A stretch of DNA of 63,561 nt, from the NCBI GenBank assembly GCA_019429005.1, contig JAHYJR010000004.1, positions 77,700 through 141,260 on the forward strand, given 5' to 3'. Of this stretch, positions 56,501-63,561 are shown in pieces. A program made the position numbers and the translations under genes. Position 1 is the stretch's first letter. Each line of letters opens with the position of its first letter. This DNA comes from Nanobdellati archaeon (lineage in GTDB: Archaea; EX4484-52; GLR71). Below the pieces are notes generated by a model, which was not told the origin of the DNA, searched no databases, and saw nothing but the letters and a program-made list of their open reading frames with translations.

Positions 56501-59500
56501 GCAAGCATCATCACTTTCATCTTGTTCAAGCCAAACACCACCACGTTGAGGATTCCATCTTGCAGGAGTACTATCATTACAGAATTCCAAATCATCAGTA
56601 CCATTATCATTCACATACCCTGATAGAGCACCAACATCCATATAGGTATTTGCTTTAACACAATAATTATCTTGAGTTACACAATCTGAAGCTTCAGTAC
56701 AACACGATTCACTCAACATATCAATACCAGTACCATTACCATCAATGACCATATTATGATGTTCGCGATTAAAAAATTCATTAGTTTCATCTTCACAACA
56801 AAGACCAGTTGATGTCAGATTATCAAAATCATCGGTTGCATTCCAACATTTCTGTGGAATATTTGTACAATTTTCACCATTAATCCATATATTTGTAGTA
56901 TAAATTGGTTCATAGGGATCTGATAGGGGATATAATAAAGGTTCAATACAATAAGATTCACTTTCATCTTGGTCATGCCAGACACCACCACGCTGAAGTG
57001 TAGAATCCCATGCAAGTCCATTCTGATCCTCAATAGGATCATCATCTTGTACCCAAGCTTGGGCTTCAGTACCATTACAGAATTCAAGATCTGTAGTTCC
57101 ATTATCATCAATACTGTAGATAAAACCAGGTAATAATCCAGAATCTGCAAATAATGATGAATTTATACAAGTAAATTCTGAAACACCATCAAATGGAAGA
57201 ACGCAAGATGTTCTATTTAGACAACAGGATTCTGCAGGCCACGTATTATTAGTTGAACCTGTACCAGCCTCATGATGTTCCCTTATGAACCAATCTAGCT
57301 TTTCACCTGTAACTACATGAATATCATCTTCACAACAACCACCAGTCAAATCACCTGTATCTTGAATCATTTGATCACAAATACCTGTAAGTGTACAATC
57401 AAGCCATATATGTTGACTATAATTGATAGGAATTGTTGCTGATAATTTTCTAGTATCAGCATCTGTTGTTGGAAGCATTGATGAAGCAGGATGTATTGGA
57501 TCTGTATTTGGAACACTTAAACAAATACCCGGATCTGAATCTTGATCTTTCCAAACACCGCCACGCTGAGGAACCCTACCGAAGTCATCATCACCGTCAC
57601 AGTATTCAAGGTCTTTACCACCTTCATCTACAAGAACACCATACACATAATAAGAACCGCCAATTTCAGTTGCAAGACCTGTAATGTTACCAATATCCAT
57701 ATAAGTACCATTAGCCACACAAGTACCATTTGGAAGCACACAGTCTGTTGGTTTAGTACAACAAGATATAATATTAAAATTATAACCAGTACCTACCGTA
57801 TCATGAAGCTCACGATTTAAAAATTCAACTTTATCGCCAGTTGCATTAAAATCATCTTCACAACACATACCGGTTGAGACATCATCATCAAAATCATCTA
57901 TACCTAAATCACATTGTCCTGAAATACCTAAAAGTGCTGGAGAAAGCCACCCCATACTAGTACAATTTGAACCATTTAACCATATTGCCCGATTATTAAA
58001 TTCAGCATCAGGATGGTTTATTGGAGTTCCACAATAAAGTTCGTCTGAATCCTGCTCATGCCAGACACCGCCACGCTGATATACAGGCGCACCATCTACA
58101 AGTGTCATATTCCAATTGATTGAGTCACCAAATCCTGCAGCTTGATCACCTGCACAATATTCATAATCTGAATAACCACCATCATTTATATAAGGACCCG
58201 GAACCCCTGTAATCGTATAATTACCAACATCCATATATGTTCCGGGTGCGATACAAGTATAATCTCCAAGAACACAATACGATTGATTAGGACAACAAGA
58301 TTCTCTATAATAATTAGGACCAGTTCCTCGTGAAAGTTCAAATACTTCTAAAAATTCATTCCATACAGCTGCATGATGTTCTCTGTTATAGGCTTCCATC
58401 TTGAAAGTCAAATTAGATTCATCTTCACAACAGACACCTGTTGTCTTATCATAATCAAAATCATCTATTGCGTTTAAACATTTACCAGGAATAGTTGTAC
58501 AATTTACATCAGGTATCCATATAGCAAATTCATAGAATGCACCACCACCTTCCGCAACACTATCAAACATTGCAGGATGAGTTATTGGAAGCATACAATA
58601 ATTATCACTTTCATCCTGATCATGCCAAGTACCACCACGTTGAGGCGTCCAATTCCAATAAGTATCTAAATACCCATCCTTATTAAGATCAATTTCATCA
58701 CCTACATCACTACCATTACAATATTCCTTATCAAATCCACCAAGATCGTTGAATAAAGTGGAACCACCAGAATTCATGAAACTTCCATTAGGTACACAGG
58801 AACTGTTTGAAAGAACACAATCGTTCATCTCATAACAACAAGATTCTTCTGGATTGTACCCAGTACCATTTCTATAGTGACCATAATTGAAAAACTCATG
58901 TTCTTTTTCATCTTCACAACAGACTGAACCAGTACTTATCTTATTTGTACCATTCATCTCATTTGTGAAATCATTCACAGCGTCAAAACATCTACCCGGC
59001 CTTGCAATACAGTTGTCTATCCAGAATGCTTTGTTATATTCAGGATAATAAGTAAGACTATATGTAGCATTATCCCATATCCACATAGGATGGTCTATAG
59101 GACTACCACAAGCATCACCACTTTCATCTTGTTCAAGCCAAACACCACCACGTTGAGGATTCCATCTTGACTGAGTACCATTAAAACATAATTCTACATC
59201 TGTGGTGCCATTATCATCTACCCAACCACCTAAAGCACCAACATCTTTATACGTTCCAGCTTTAACACAATAATTATCTTGAGTAACACAATCTGAAGCT
59301 TCAAGACAACAAGATTCACTTGCCATATCAATTCCAGTACCATTACCATCTACAACAAGATTATGATGTTCTCTGTTATAAAACTCGATACCATATTCAT
59401 CTTCACAACAGACACCTGTTTCCTTATCAAAATCATAATCATCTGTTGCATTCCAACATTTCTGTGGAATATCGGTACAAGTTGAACCGTTTATCCAGAT

Positions 59501-61654
59501 AGTTGTGGTATATATAGGTTCGTACGGATTAACTAAAGGATAAGCAATAGGTTCACTACAATAATAATCATTTTCATCTTGGTCATGCCAAGTACCACCA
59601 CGTTGATTTGCTGCCCATTCTGCTTCAGTTACATCAAGTTCATTATTAGCACCACCGAAATCAAAAATCATATAACCCCCAGAGTCATCACCATCACAAA
59701 ATTCCCTATCAGTTCTACCATCGTCATTAATATAAGCTGCAGGTATACCTGTGTCAGCATAAGTCGCATTAGGTATACATTCAAAAGCGTATGAAGATAC
59801 ACAATCAGTCTGATAGACACAACAAGCTTCAGTAGGTGGTGTGTTATATAACCCAGTCCCAGCACCATATTCAGGATGATGTTCAACATTCATGAATTCT
59901 AAACCAATATCATCTTCACAGCATAGACCTATAGGTAATCCAAGTGTATCATCCAAACTCGGATTCCAGACAGGATTACCATCTGTATCATCCACACCTT
60001 GCGCACATGCCGCAACTGGATTTGCTGCACAATCTACCCAGGGTGAGTTAAGATCATAACCAGGATGTAAAGTACCTTGACCACAATATTCAGGTCGTTC
60101 ATCTTGATCATGCCACCGACCCTCAAAACACATTTCGGTATCATTTGTTGGCGGTGAAAGAAGACGATCTGCATCTGTTACATAATTTGAATTATCAATA
60201 AAAACATTAGTTGAAGTATAACATTTATCATATAATTTTACAGTATTCCAATCAGCATCTAATTCTGGACAAACACCACGACCATCCTCATTCCAACAAG
60301 GTGCTACACAGTCATAAACATCACTACAACAAGCATCAGGCACAGGATTATAAGAATCATCACAAGCATCACGATAACATTCCATTGTTTTATATAAAGA
60401 AGGTCCACCTAATAGCTTATTTGTGGTTTCGTATTCATAATCATCACCACAGCATAGAGGTGAGAAGGCTGAGGCATACCTATTACCATAAGCATTATAA
60501 TAATAAAGACCACGACCGCCTTGAGACACATCGTGCGTCTGCAATACATTACCTCCTAATATATCTACTTGATCCAAATCAATGTAACCATCTGAATCCC
60601 AAACCCAATCGTACCCTTTTTCTATTGCAGCTTGAGTACATAAATTATCTATTGTACGTACAGGTTTAGCTGGTGGTATTGTTAGACATTCTTCTGAACC
60701 TGAAGAACGAAGAATACATTTACCACTCTCACAAGTTCCAAAAGGATTATTCATAACAACAGTACAATCAACAGCAGTTGGAGGTGCACAAGAACCAGAC
60801 TGGATAAGAGGACAAGTATATTCATATAGGGTAATGCCATCAGCATCACAATAATCCAGTAAAGGTTCTTCGTCAGCACCACCTTGACAGTATTTTGCAT
60901 TTTCATAAGGATTAGAAGGTTCATTTGTACAAGCGGGAAGACAAACACCACTATAACATACACCTTCTAAACTATCATCCCAACAAGGCGTACCAGGCGG
61001 AAGTTCTTGATCAGAATCACAACCATTATCATTACAAACATGACATGGACACGATTCGACCTTAATAAACTGATCAGACTCCGCTGAACAGTTCCAACCT
61101 GTATCCGTACATATTTTGGGTTTTTGACTACGACATAATGTTGTAGGATTAACATTATAACGAAAATGGTCATTTTGACAATCTATAGTTGACATATCTA
61201 AAATTAAAGTATCATCATAAAAATTATAATAACTATATAAGATGTCATGATTTTTATAATTACATCGCCATGCATTAAAAAAATTGAATATACCTATACA
61301 AGGATCATCATCTAAACTATAATGACAAATTTCAAATCTGATATAACTCGGGACACCACTAATAGGATCATATATATGTACTGATACAAAGAAAAGATTT
61401 ATTTGATCAACATCTTGAATAAAACTACAAGAATCTTTACAACCAGCAGAGTACAATATAGAACAAACTGAAATCCCATCATCACAAGTTTTAGGTATAA
61501 TGACTATATCAGCACCAATATATTCAACATCATCTTCAAAAGTGTCAATTATATAAGTAAAACCAAAAACATTAAAAGAAAAAGCACTTAACGACAATAA
61601 TATAATTAATAATAAAATAAACGCTTTATTTATATTTATTTTATTACCAAACAT
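50531..61654 (-). CDS. Giant cysteine-rich modular surface protein (about 3,700 residues)
   Basis: Secreted protein with a signal peptide (AFILLLIILLSLSAFSFNVFG). After an N-terminal 500 residues come about 17 modules of roughly 174 residues, each with about ten cysteines. A module runs CCEDE..EFFNREHH...GTG, ESCC..DCV...C, DNGTTDLEYCNGT, WNPQRGGVWHDQDESD, YCG..HP, NCT..P..C, DDFD. Sequons (NGT, NCT) suggest heavy N-glycosylation. CCEDE motifs occur about every 520 bp between 59920 and 51629. A cysteine-poor domain and TPGLSNIGILLIGLIGALFV close the protein as a membrane anchor. I do not recognise the module. ATG 61654 follows a GGTG site. Confidence 0.88.
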   Translation of the reverse strand: MFGNKININKAFILLLIILLSLSAFSFNVFGFTYIIDTFEDDVEYIGADIVIIPKTCDDGISVCSILYSAGCKDSCSFIQDVDQINLFFVSVHIYDPISGVPSYIRFEICHYSLDDDPCIGIFNFFNAWRCNYKNHDILYSYYNFYDDTLILDMSTIDCQNDHFRYNVNPTTLCRSQKPKICTDTGWNCSAESDQFIKVESCPCHVCNDNGCDSDQELPPGTPCWDDSLEGVCYSGVCLPACTNEPSNPYENAKYCQGGADEEPLLDYCDADGITLYEYTCPLIQSGSCAPPTAVDCTVVMNNPFGTCESGKCILRSSGSEECLTIPPAKPVRTIDNLCTQAAIEKGYDWVWDSDGYIDLDQVDILGGNVLQTHDVSQGGRGLYYYNAYGNRYASAFSPLCCGDDYEYETTNKLLGGPSLYKTMECYRDACDDSYNPVPDACCSDVYDCVAPCWNEDGRGVCPELDADWNTVKLYDKCYTSTNVFIDNSNYVTDADRLLSPPTNDTEMCFEGRWHDQDERPEYCGQGTLHPGYDLNSPWVDCAANPVAACAQGVDDTDGNPVWNPSLDDTLGLPIGLCCEDDIGLEFMNVEHHPEYGAGTGLYNTPPTEACCVYQTDCVSSYAFECIPNATYADTGIPAAYINDDGRTDREFCDGDDSGGYMIFDFGGANNELDVTEAEWAANQRGGTWHDQDENDYYCSEPIAYPLVNPYEPIYTTTIWINGSTCTDIPQKCWNATDDYDFDKETGVCCEDEYGIEFYNREHHNLVVDGNGTGIDMASESCCLEASDCVTQDNYCVKAGTYKDVGALGGWVDDNGTTDVELCFNGTQSRWNPQRGGVWLEQDESGDACGSPIDHPMWIWDNATYSLTYYPEYNKAFWIDNCIARPGRCFDAVNDFTNEMNGTNKISTGSVCCEDEKEHEFFNYGHYRNGTGYNPEESCCYEMNDCVLSNSSCVPNGSFMNSGGSTLFNDLGGFDKEYCNGSDVGDEIDLNKDGYLDTYWNWTPQRGGTWHDQDESDNYCMLPITHPAMFDSVAEGGGAFYEFAIWIPDVNCTTIPGKCLNAIDDFDYDKTTGVCCEDESNLTFKMEAYNREHHAAVWNEFLEVFELSRGTGPNYYRESCCPNQSYCVLGDYTCIAPGTYMDVGNYTITGVPGPYINDGGYSDYEYCAGDQAAGFGDSINWNMTLVDGAPVYQRGGVWHEQDSDELYCGTPINHPDAEFNNRAIWLNGSNCTSMGWLSPALLGISGQCDLGIDDFDDDVSTGMCCEDDFNATGDKVEFLNRELHDTVGTGYNFNIISCCTKPTDCVLPNGTCVANGTYMDIGNITGLATEIGGSYYVYGVLVDEGGKDLEYCDGDDDFGRVPQRGGVWKDQDSDPGICLSVPNTDPIHPASSMLPTTDADTRKLSATIPINYSQHIWLDCTLTGICDQMIQDTGDLTGGCCEDDIHVVTGEKLDWFIREHHEAGTGSTNNTWPAESCCLNRTSCVLPFDGVSEFTCINSSLFADSGLLPGFIYSIDDNGTTDLEFCNGTEAQAWVQDDDPIEDQNGLAWDSTLQRGGVWHDQDESESYCIEPLLYPLSDPYEPIYTTNIWINGENCTNIPQKCWNATDDFDNLTSTGLCCEDETNEFFNREHHNMVIDGNGTGIDMLSESCCTEASDCVTQDNYCVKANTYMDVGALSGYVNDNGTDDLEFCNDSTPARWNPQRGGVWLEQDESDDACGSPVIHPKWEWDMNLDGDIDYYPEYNRSFWIDNCNLVPGRCVEGINDFTNEMNGTNKTSTGEMCCEDEIGKEFFNYGHYRNGTGNNPNESCCDQMSDCVTSSGNCVESSTITGVYYDSGAPDHIFNDNGTTDKEYCNGTDPGDEIDLDNDGYLDTFWNWTPQRGGTWHDQDESDNYCGINTTHPLENHPVVALRPFYDVAIWLTPENCTDYPQMCINGTDDFDDDIYTGLCCEDEENEFFNYEHHATIWNATLGLYELVNGTGLSFNMESCCNRSDDCVAPDGSCVAAYTFYDVGIRNNHEHDAGLFDEEFCAPWENGTTFDIDGDGWPDMDFDWNVQRGGVWHDQDEAAVYCSASIEHPDDEFNNKSIWIAGSNCTDMGWLSPYLTDSSGQCNEAIDDFDFNISTGLCCEDDKNAAGESIEFLNRELHDDCGGTGWDFGVISCCNDPTDCVLPNGTCVPNGTEIDLGNITGLALEFDGSYYINGILVDAGGEDLEFCDGDNAKGRYPQRGGTWKDKDCDENACTTKENKNPEHPASSWLVEGDIDIRKLSSSIDYNYMFWLDCSIGGLCDQVFTDSPNSIGACCEDDVDIATGEKKEWYNREHHENGTGSSDPIWVAESCCFNRTSCILTFNGSSQYLCINSSDYGDSGLLPDGSYSYDDNGTDDMEFCDGNFAQSVLKDDSEIEDRYSGVDSIWNETYQRGGVWHDQDESDLYCGINTTHPLENHPVVALRPFYDVAIWLTPENCTDYPQMCINGTDDFDDDIYTGLCCEDESNEFYNIEHHSPNGTGFTNSSEACCNLTSDCVTNDMRCMANFTYYDVGSQSNWAYDNGSTDLEICAGWESDTLIDADGDGIEELAFNWSPQRGGVWRDQDEGDAYCGSPIIHPKYEYDMNEDGVIDYYPDYNLSFWIGDCIANPGRCVEGINDFTLELNGTNKSITGVMCCEDDYRTVGLGLTEQAEFYNYAHFNNGTGYNPSESCCDQMTDCVTSSGYCVEDSNISGLYYDSGAPNHVFNDNGTTDREYCNGTDPGDTIDLDGDGYLTDFWNWTPQRGGTWHDQDESDNYCGINTTHPLEAHPVAVIAEYYDVAIWLTPQNCTDYPQMCINGTDDFDDDIYTGLCCEDEENEFFNREHHATLWNGTQYVLANGTGLFNIVESCCNSSSDCVAPDNACVPEYGYYDVGTRNNHDSDVGAFDLEYCAPWDTGTVLDTDDDGYPDMDFNWTPKRGGVWHDQDESDLACGVNINHPLNLSNPFGLAVPFYSVAIWLNGSNCTEWAYGCQEATDDWDFNITTGLCCEDDFNAAGDPVEFFNRGHFRNGTGFYQMESCCDNPTDCVLPSGQCVPNGTYADSGRNYINWTTWNGDWSIFDAGHADDEYCNGSDISGEEKFETLFDYNTLTWTPQRGGVWHDQDESEELCNGYWDGTGSTEGVSETMFPDSPDGRNTSMFIPSLCCEDDGPDMEWYINCTSDYNATLPMGFRRVELDICNSIFMDSAINQTGPDACCDAPTDCVFNNTCYDENFTGDINNDSFDEYCYGNVWYDVDEANKRKALDFNICRVGNTTSAIGTEPWSFWSDELGMTVKQNISSSANPYANIQGKYWWDNTGSSEGRDQMDSLPYNDVCCQDEKTWNQYDFDNNIDRFNLGIGWRWEVYISNETKDTKQTDWGMSDACCDLETDCVSENFCFAAEGNINNMKDDGESSCDNTGVFQGYCSAIDNANSEWITNSDISNEACCCLSSGYWDDTKGCCDSNDAWVATDGKWHCVGTAEGNYTGPNCDNSFSFVATTIFEPIVCDEIIVDNIKNYWNSTDWVESMPDNCACESDADCVSPLECLHEICLFRTDPIIEFNSSLYEIELGSTESLFIVVRSNLSITDDIALTIQNSDPKMKYWAWFKDKKSGIDRLNTRLQVRSYSEKMHIIDVIGGEVGTYTVKVEGTSSITGGYAYDTTIVRVISPIYNVGIIKATPGLSNIGILLIGLIGALFVYKGLA
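54050..59420 (-). repeat. Higher-order repeat: five-module block of about 2.6 kb, about three copies
   Basis: Module subtypes recur in fixed order. Subtype with GNGTGIDM lies at about 59400 and 56798 (and its counterpart at 54185); NYGHYRNGTG at 58912, 56301, 53663; HAAVWN/HATIWN/HATLWN at 58423, 55801, 53135; FLNRELHD or FFNRGHF at 57856, 55268, 52612; TGEKLDWF/TGEKKEWY at 57328, 54742. Each spacing is 2.59-2.66 kb. The third block extends past this interval to about 52600. Confidence 0.85.
54180..54334. repeat. Near-identical tract inside the giant gene (copy 1)
   Basis: About 154 bp are identical to 55797-55951 in the same gene, encoding the END-HPVVALRPFYDVAIWLTPENC segment of two non-adjacent modules. 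A third, more diverged copy lies near 53131-53285. Flanks differ more, which suggests recent gene conversion. Confidence 0.85.
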
Positions 61655-61742
61655 CAAATTACACCTAATTTTATTAATTACACATTTATATACATTAACT
61701 CTTCATTTTATACAATATTTTATATCTTTATTTCATTTGTTT

Positions 61743-63395
61743 TTAAGCACAAGGTGCACAATTTACAGCAGTCACACCTTCAATACAACCTTCCCAATCT
61801 GAATTGCAAGCATCGTCAGGATCCCACCATTTACCGACCAAGGATATTGAAACACCGCCACTATCATCTAAATCATCTACTTCCCACGAACCAACACAAA
61901 TATCATCTGAGTTCAATGCAGGTAAATCATTTACACCCGTTCTATCACAACATTCGACAAGAGACGCATAAGGACAAAAATTATTATTATCTCCACATTC
62001 TACAATCCTAAAAGCTTCTCTTTCAGGTTCATCACCACAACAAAAATTCTGTCCAGTAGCACCATCACGCACACCTTCAGGTCCAAATTGCTCACCATCT
62101 GCCATCCAACAAGAACGACTATCATAATTACCAGGAAATCCGGTTATACAATAATAATCTGGATGTGACAATAATGTTGATGTTATATCATTACACCAAT
62201 CTTCATTTGTATCTTGATCATCCCAGACATAATGCTTACTAGCAGAATCCATAACACAAACAGAATATTCTCCAGCATCACCACTAATACCAACCTCACA
62301 ATTTTGAACATCTGTAGATGGCAAAATTGGTGCATAACAAGACCCTCCTGGACCAATACAACTTTCAACAGTATTACAACAACCCACTTTTGTTGTACTA
62401 TATGTTGTTGGACACGCATAAGATTTACATTCTTGTTGCCTGAAATATTCAGTAAGATTATTACCACAACAGCCATCAGGTTGTGGATTATTAAGGGATG
62501 TAAGAATACCAGTAGTCCTAACATCCCAAGGATTTACAGTCGCAGTATAATCAATAGTAGGGTCTACAATACCACTACCATTCCAACCATCATTAATTGT
62601 TGCCATCTCATAACCATCTATCGCTGCACACTTGCAGGATTCAGGTTGAATGTTTGGATTGTTTGTATCACCAAAACCTAAACGAGGATAAGCTGTTGGT
62701 GCTGTAGGTTCAGCTTCAACAGCTTTAACATACTGACAAGTATGACTACCGGAATACCAATTTAATTCAGTCTCAACATTCTTATTATAATAATTTGAAG
62801 TCGACCCAGTACCAGGACATGCAGAACACATAAAAAAAGCAGTAATAACCTCATCGAAAACTAATATATTGGGTGTGTTCGTTCCATCATCCTTCGGAGA
62901 GGGTTGATTATAATCACGATTCTCGCCATCAGGAGGCATACAATCTTTATGAGTCGCAGGATTATTATAATATTGATACCACCCTGAATCCATATCTGTA
63001 CTTATACAAGCATCCTGGACGGGGTCTGAAAAAGTTTTATATTGACCTATACAATTAATAGACGCACCATCACAATACGTTTGCTTAACATCACAATTAG
63101 ACCATATATAATCACATGACTCCTTACACTCTAAAGGAACTTCTTCAGTTCCACAACTATAAGTACATGTATTTACTTTACTATAACAGTTATAATCTTT
63201 AAAATCACGAGTAAATTTACAATCTCCACCACCAACTAGTACAGGTGGACAATTTTGAGATTGACAGGTATTTGGATCCGCACAAGAACCAACACAAGGC
63301 GATGGCGTACACGATGCTGAAAATACAATATCAATATTAAATATAACTAAAAAAGAAATTAAAAAAAATAATGTTAAAAAATTTATAGATTTCAT
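61743..63395 (-). CDS. Secreted cysteine-rich protein related to the giant protein
   Basis: About 550 residues with a signal peptide (INFLTLFFLISFLVIFNIDIVFSA). It carries dozens of cysteines and one to two modules of the same plan as the giant protein: CCNTVESCIGPGGSCYAP, then HYVWDDQDTNEDWCND, SHPDYYCITG, NFCCGDEPEREAF and a second VECCDRT. It has no C-terminal membrane helix and so may be released or bound to the giant protein. ATG 63395 is preferred to GTG 63404, which overlaps the upstream stop. It precedes the giant gene by 88 bp on the same strand. Confidence 0.8.
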   Translation of the reverse strand: MKSINFLTLFFLISFLVIFNIDIVFSASCTPSPCVGSCADPNTCQSQNCPPVLVGGGDCKFTRDFKDYNCYSKVNTCTYSCGTEEVPLECKESCDYIWSNCDVKQTYCDGASINCIGQYKTFSDPVQDACISTDMDSGWYQYYNNPATHKDCMPPDGENRDYNQPSPKDDGTNTPNILVFDEVITAFFMCSACPGTGSTSNYYNKNVETELNWYSGSHTCQYVKAVEAEPTAPTAYPRLGFGDTNNPNIQPESCKCAAIDGYEMATINDGWNGSGIVDPTIDYTATVNPWDVRTTGILTSLNNPQPDGCCGNNLTEYFRQQECKSYACPTTYSTTKVGCCNTVESCIGPGGSCYAPILPSTDVQNCEVGISGDAGEYSVCVMDSASKHYVWDDQDTNEDWCNDITSTLLSHPDYYCITGFPGNYDSRSCWMADGEQFGPEGVRDGATGQNFCCGDEPEREAFRIVECGDNNNFCPYASLVECCDRTGVNDLPALNSDDICVGSWEVDDLDDSGGVSISLVGKWWDPDDACNSDWEGCIEGVTAVNCAPCA

Positions 63396-63400
63396 AAATA

Positions 63401-63561
63401 TCACGACAATACACTATATTTAAATCGCTTTTCGGTAACATTATCAACAGATACAATTAACGAGTTATATCTTTTAACAAGTGTAATATTATTTGAATTT
63501 AATGTAGTATACCAACAATTAGATTTATCATTTAATACAATAAACTCATATATACCATTAT
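63401..63561 (-). CDS. 3' end of a gene cut by the window edge
   Basis: 53 codons are open from the window end to TGA at 63401-63403, reading NGIYEFIVLNDKSNCWYTTL and ending KRFKYSVLS. The beta-rich pattern is like that of an extracellular domain. The stop lies 6 bp before ATG 63395 of the next gene, so it is probably the upstream member of the same operon. Too short to identify. Confidence 0.5.
   Translation of the reverse strand, partial: NGIYEFIVLNDKSNCWYTTLNSNNITLVKRYNSLIVSVDNVTEKRFKYSVLS

Noticed and set aside
50600-61600. Many 60-160-residue frames overlapping the giant gene in other frames and on the plus strand
   Set aside because: They are low-complexity shadows (rich in His/Ile/Thr or Met/Val/Leu) caused by the repetitive cysteine-rich coding sequence.

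Overview
The window is AT-rich DNA from an archaeon. It carries archaeal ribosomal protein L21e, the RNA polymerase stalk subunit RpoF, DUF655, Pus10, TrmY, RtcA, an archaeosortase, an archaeal prepilin peptidase and an initiator tRNA-Met of archaeal type. Many starts follow GGTG-type ribosome binding sites. The small genes and large secreted proteins would suit an uncultivated DPANN-like lineage, but rank cannot be fixed from this window.

Layout. 1-20.3 kb is a core block, almost all on the minus strand: an information-processing cluster (L21e-RpoF-DUF655, Pus10), two amidohydrolases, TrmY, a secreted beta-propeller protein, two M29-type aminopeptidases, a 1.55k-residue surface adhesin-like protein with its upstream partner, and ArgS. 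About 20.47-29.81 kb is an integron-type gene cassette array: three complete attC sites (21519-21614, 24265-24353, 28872-28964), one half attC (about 29776-29798), and cassettes carrying a Nif3-like gene, a CfrBI-like restriction-modification pair, a four-gene reverse-oriented restriction operon, and an unknown gene. The short sequence at the left end of cassettes 1-3 is repeated in inverted form at the right end of the same cassette, as attC recombination predicts. No integrase gene lies in the window.

About 29.8-36.4 kb is an accessory region: a HEPN/MNT pair, a putative ADP-ribosyltransferase, methyltransferases, a MESH1-like HD hydrolase and decayed genes. Two unrelated pairs of exact 30-bp direct repeats, separated by 36 and 37 bp, lie here and look like footprints of off-target CRISPR spacer integration.

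36.5-45.2 kb is again housekeeping: RNase HII, initiator tRNA-Met, cis-prenyltransferase, RtcA, TrmI, DUF192, tRNA-Pro and prepilin peptidase, with a paralogous gene pair showing gene conversion and an mTERF-like repeat protein. 45.2-48.4 kb holds a tandem-repeat tract and two coiled-coil genes. 48.5-63.56 kb is a cell-surface region: archaeosortase, a small zinc-ribbon protein, a decayed surface-protein gene, a tiny membrane protein coupled to a 3.7k-residue cysteine-rich repeat protein, a 550-residue cysteine-rich relative, and a gene cut by the right edge. The giant protein is built from about 17 modules of roughly 174 residues. Fifteen of these form about three copies of a five-module, 2.6-kb higher-order repeat.
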